A stretch of DNA of 64,000 nt from Dickeya lacustris. GTDB taxonomy: Bacteria; Pseudomonadota; Gammaproteobacteria; Enterobacterales; Enterobacteriaceae. Below the pieces are notes generated by a model, which ran no database searches, had not been told where the DNA came from, and was given only the letters and a program-made list of their open reading frames with translations. This document shows positions 58,837-64,000 of this stretch, in pieces. The DNA is taken from positions 2,976,001 through 3,040,000 of the forward strand of contig NZ_CP114280.1 of the NCBI RefSeq assembly GCF_029635795.1, in the 5' to 3' direction. Position 1 is the first letter of the stretch. Each line of letters opens with the position of its first letter. Both the position numbers and the translations under genes were made by a program.

Positions 58837-60603
58837 ATGAACCGGGGTCGAGAGCAACTGGTGGCGCAGACCATTTTGCAGGGCTTTGATGCGCAATACG
58901 GGCGGTTTCTGGAAATTACCGCAGGCGCGCAGCAGCGTTTTGAGCAGGCGGACTGGCACGGCGTGCAGCAGGCGATGAAACAGCGCATTCAGCTTTATGA
59001 CCACCATGTCGGGCTGGTGGTGGCGCAACTGGCGTGTATTAGCGAGCAGCGCTGTTATGACGCCGCATTCGTCGCGCGCGTAAAACAGCGGTATACCGCC
59101 TTGTTACCGGACTACCCCCGTTTTGAGATTGCCGAAAGCTTTTTCAACTCGGTGTATTGCCGGTTATTTCACCACCGCGAGCTGACGCCGGATAAGCTGT
59201 TTATTTTCAGCTCCCAGCCGCCACAGCCCGTTGGCGCAATGGTGCGCCCGCTGGCGCGTACCTATCACCCCCATCACGGCTGGCAGGCAATGCTGACGGG
59301 CGTATTGACGGCATTGCCGCTACGCCTGGAGTGGGAAAATCTGGCGCGTGATGTCGATTATATTCTGCGCTCGCTGGCTGAAACGTTTTCAAGCCCGGCG
59401 CTGGCGGCGGCTTCGCTTCAGGTGGCCAATGAGCTGTTTTACCGCAATAAAGCGGCATGGCTGGTGGGAAAACTGGTGTTGCCGCAGGGGATTTTCCCGT
59501 TTCTGCTGCCGATTCATCGCACGGAGCACGGCACGCTGTTTATCGATACCTGCTTAACTCACCCTGCCGATGCCAGCATCGTATTTGGGTTCGCGCGCTC
59601 TTATTTTATGGTTTACGCGCCGCTGCCCTGCGCGCTGGTGGCCTGGCTGCGCGATATTTTACCGGGTAAGACCACCGCCGAGCTGTATCTGGCGATTGGC
59701 TGCCAGAAGCACAGCAAAACCGAATATTACCGTGAGTACCTGAATTTTATTGCCCGCACCCGCGAGCAATTTGTCAGCGCGCCGGGTGTGAAAGGGATGG
59801 TGATGCTGGTGTTTACCCTGCCGGGTTTTGACCGGGTATTTAAAGTGATTAAGGATAACTTCGCGCCGCAAAAAGAGGTCAGTGAGGCGCGGGTGCGGGC
59901 CTGCTACCAACTGGTGAAAGAGCATGATCGCGTCGGTCGTATGGCCGATACGCAAGAATATGAAAACTTTGTGCTGGAAAAAGCGCGCATCAGCACCGCG
60001 TTGCTGGAAGAGCTGTGGCGCGAGGTGCCCGGCAAGCTTGATGACCTGGGCGATAGGCTGGTGATTCGTCATCTGTATATGGAACGGCGGATGACGCCGC
60101 TGAACCTCTATCTGGAGCAGGTGAGCGGGCAGGCGCTGCGCGATGTGATTGAGGAGTACGGCAATGCGATTCGCCAGATGGCGGCGGCCAATATTTTTCC
60201 CGGCGACATGCTGTTTAAAAACTTCGGCGTCACCCGCCATGGCCGGGTGGTGTTTTATGACTACGACGAAATCTGTTACATGACCGAGGTGAACTTCCGC
60301 GATCTGCCACCGCCGCGTGACATCGCCGATGAAATGGCCGCCGAACCCTGGTATAGCGTGGGGCCCAATGATGTCTTCCCACAGGAGTTTCGCCAGTTTT
60401 TGTGCAGTGACCCGAAGGTGCAGGCGCTGTTTGAGGCTCTGCACGGCGAGTTGTTCCAGGCCGATTACTGGCGGGGGTTACAGCAGCGTATTCGCGCCGG
60501 TCATATCGACGATGTCTATGCGTACCGGCGCAGAAAACGCTTTTGTCAGCGCTATGCTGACTCAATCAACGTTACTGAATTAATCAACGTGAAACACGGC
60601 TGA
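58837..60603 (+). CDS. aceK: Isocitrate dehydrogenase kinase/phosphatase
   Basis: A 588-residue bifunctional enzyme that phosphorylates and dephosphorylates isocitrate dehydrogenase, thereby directing flux between the TCA cycle and the glyoxylate bypass. The kinase-fold core lies in the C-terminal half ([22 protein letters not shown], with the catalytic acids). Slightly longer than E. coli AceK (578). Third gene of aceBAK. Confidence 0.96.
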   Translation: MNRGREQLVAQTILQGFDAQYGRFLEITAGAQQRFEQADWHGVQQAMKQRIQLYDHHVGLVVAQLACISEQRCYDAAFVARVKQRYTALLPDYPRFEIAESFFNSVYCRLFHHRELTPDKLFIFSSQPPQPVGAMVRPLARTYHPHHGWQAMLTGVLTALPLRLEWENLARDVDYILRSLAETFSSPALAAASLQVANELFYRNKAAWLVGKLVLPQGIFPFLLPIHRTEHGTLFIDTCLTHPADASIVFGFARSYFMVYAPLPCALVAWLRDILPGKTTAELYLAIGCQKHSKTEYYREYLNFIARTREQFVSAPGVKGMVMLVFTLPGFDRVFKVIKDNFAPQKEVSEARVRACYQLVKEHDRVGRMADTQEYENFVLEKARISTALLEELWREVPGKLDDLGDRLVIRHLYMERRMTPLNLYLEQVSGQALRDVIEEYGNAIRQMAAANIFPGDMLFKNFGVTRHGRVVFYDYDEICYMTEVNFRDLPPPRDIADEMAAEPWYSVGPNDVFPQEFRQFLCSDPKVQALFEALHGELFQADYWRGLQQRIRAGHIDDVYAYRRRKRFCQRYADSINVTELINVKHG

Positions 60604-60627
60604 CAGCCGTTGAGCGCGTGCCGCCAT

Positions 60628-61461
60628 TCAGCGCGTACCACCGTATTGATAGGTAATACTTTTTGCCGCTTTGATAACCAGCGCGCCCAGCTCGGTGAGG
60701 CGATCATCCGTCATGCGTGACACCGGGCCTGAAATAGAGATGGCGGCGAAGGCTTCGTGATGCTCATCCAGAATACAGGCGGCCACGCAGCGCAGGCCCA
60801 GCGCGTGCTCTTCGTCATCCAGCGCGTAGCCTTGACGCCGAATCACCGCCAGATTGTCTTTGAGCGTCTGCGCCCCCAGCGTGTGGGTGGTGTAACTGTG
60901 CAGCCCTTTGCGGTGCAGCAACTGAGCGATTTTTTCTTCCGGCAACTGCGCCAGAAACGCTTTGCCCGCGCCGGAGGCATGCATCGGCAATTTGCCGCCG
61001 ATGGGCGCGGACATACGCATTAATGCTCTGCACTGCACCTGGTCGATAATAATCGCCTGATGATCGGTGGCATCCAGTACCGCGAGGTTGACCGTTTCGC
61101 CGGAGTCTTCCATCAATTGGCGCAGCATCGGGTGTACCAGCGTGAGCAGGTTGCGGCTTTGCAAAAAACTGCTGCCGACAATGAACGCCTGCGTGCCGAT
61201 AGTCCATAACCCCAGGTCTCCCACCTGACGTACAAACCCCTGTTGCTGCATGGTGGTCAACAACCGGTGGGTCGTCGAGTTGGGTAGCCCCGCCTGCTGT
61301 GCCAAATCCGTTAAAGCGATGCTGCCGTTGGCGCGGGCGATGTACTCCAGCAATGTCAGGCCCCGCGTCAGTGATTGCACTTGTCCGGCGGGCTGAACAG
61401 GCACAGTGGCACTGGCGGCCCGGGGTTTTTTGCCACGTTTGGCGGGTTCGGAAGCAGTCAT
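60628..61461 (-). CDS. iclR: Glyoxylate bypass repressor IclR
   Basis: A 277-residue regulator. An N-terminal winged helix (~28-90, with LTDLAQQAGLPNSTTHRLLTTMQQQGF) is followed by the effector domain that senses glyoxylate and pyruvate. It represses aceBAK and usually itself. It is convergent with aceK and divergent from metH; the arp gene found here in E. coli is absent. Confidence 0.95.
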   Translation of the reverse strand: MTASEPAKRGKKPRAASATVPVQPAGQVQSLTRGLTLLEYIARANGSIALTDLAQQAGLPNSTTHRLLTTMQQQGFVRQVGDLGLWTIGTQAFIVGSSFLQSRNLLTLVHPMLRQLMEDSGETVNLAVLDATDHQAIIIDQVQCRALMRMSAPIGGKLPMHASGAGKAFLAQLPEEKIAQLLHRKGLHSYTTHTLGAQTLKDNLAVIRRQGYALDDEEHALGLRCVAACILDEHHEAFAAISISGPVSRMTDDRLTELGALVIKAAKSITYQYGGTR

Positions 61462-61485
61462 GCAGAGGAGTCCTTTTTCATATCA

Positions 61486-61500
61486 TGGAATCGATTTTCG
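61486..61500 (-). promoter_or_regulatory. Possible IclR autoregulatory site
   Basis: TGGAATCGATTTTCG agrees with the IclR box TGGAAATNATTTCCA at ten of fourteen defined positions. It lies 25 bp upstream of the iclR start, where bound IclR would block its own transcription. Confidence 0.4.
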
Positions 61501-61639
61501 TTTTTTCAGTACAGAATGCAACCTTCTTTTCACCGAGGATTGCCGCGCGTTTCTCAACAACGTAGGGCGCGGGCGTGGCTATCTCTTATGCTAGGATAAA
61601 GGCTCGCACAGACGACAGGTAAATAACGAGAACAAGATA

Positions 61640-64000
<2,361 letters not shown>

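Overview
The window looks like the chromosome of a soft-rot enterobacterium of the Pectobacteriaceae, most likely Dickeya or a close relative. The evidence is gene order that follows Escherichia coli closely (kefGB-slyD, tusDCB, str, S10, spc and alpha operons, def-fmt-rsmB-trkA, dprA-smg-aroE), 16S rRNA signatures I recall from Dickeya and Pectobacterium, and a moderately GC-rich composition. The genus call is inference from memory, not from a search.

Layout. 0.26-7.8 kb: yheU-yheT, a LysE-type exporter, the ABC-F ATPase yheS, and kefG-kefB-yheV-slyD (glutathione-gated potassium efflux and a metallochaperone prolyl isomerase). 7.8-11.9 kb: an accessory cassette between slyD and slyX, made of an ethanolamine-type permease, a divergent APH-fold kinase and an AraC regulator. 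12-16.9 kb: slyX, fkpA and the polymyxin-resistance operon eptA-pmrA-pmrB with a good PmrA box. 17-23.4 kb: yheO, tusDCB and the str operon. 23.5-24.3 kb: bfd and a frameshifted bfr. 24.3-38.2 kb: S10, spc and alpha ribosomal operons with secY and rpoA, including recognisable S10 and alpha mRNA leaders. 38.3-48.4 kb: yhdN, arfA, mscL, trkA, rsmB, fmt and def, then divergent dprA, smg, yrdD, tsaC, aroE and yrdB, with yrdA converging. 48.5-54 kb: a complete rRNA operon (16S, tRNA-Ile, tRNA-Ala, 23S, 5S). 54.5-64 kb: metA with tandem MetJ boxes, the glyoxylate-bypass operon aceB-aceA-aceK, its repressor iclR, and the first 787 codons of metH.

Most of the window is housekeeping. The best candidate for something less well described is the permease/kinase/AraC cassette. 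It fits uptake and phosphorylation of ethanolamine or a related amino alcohol, matching the amino-alcohol kinase route described biochemically in Erwinia. The sequence also carries several single-base oddities at positions that should be invariant: an extra A in bfr, an extra A in the essential gene rpsC, an extra G in the 16S decoding site, and unusual T-arm bases in both spacer tRNAs. Together these look more like sequence or assembly errors than biology. The rRNA operon joins the left flank of E. coli rrnD (yrdA) to the right flank of E. coli rrnE (metA), which suggests an rrn-mediated rearrangement between the lineages.
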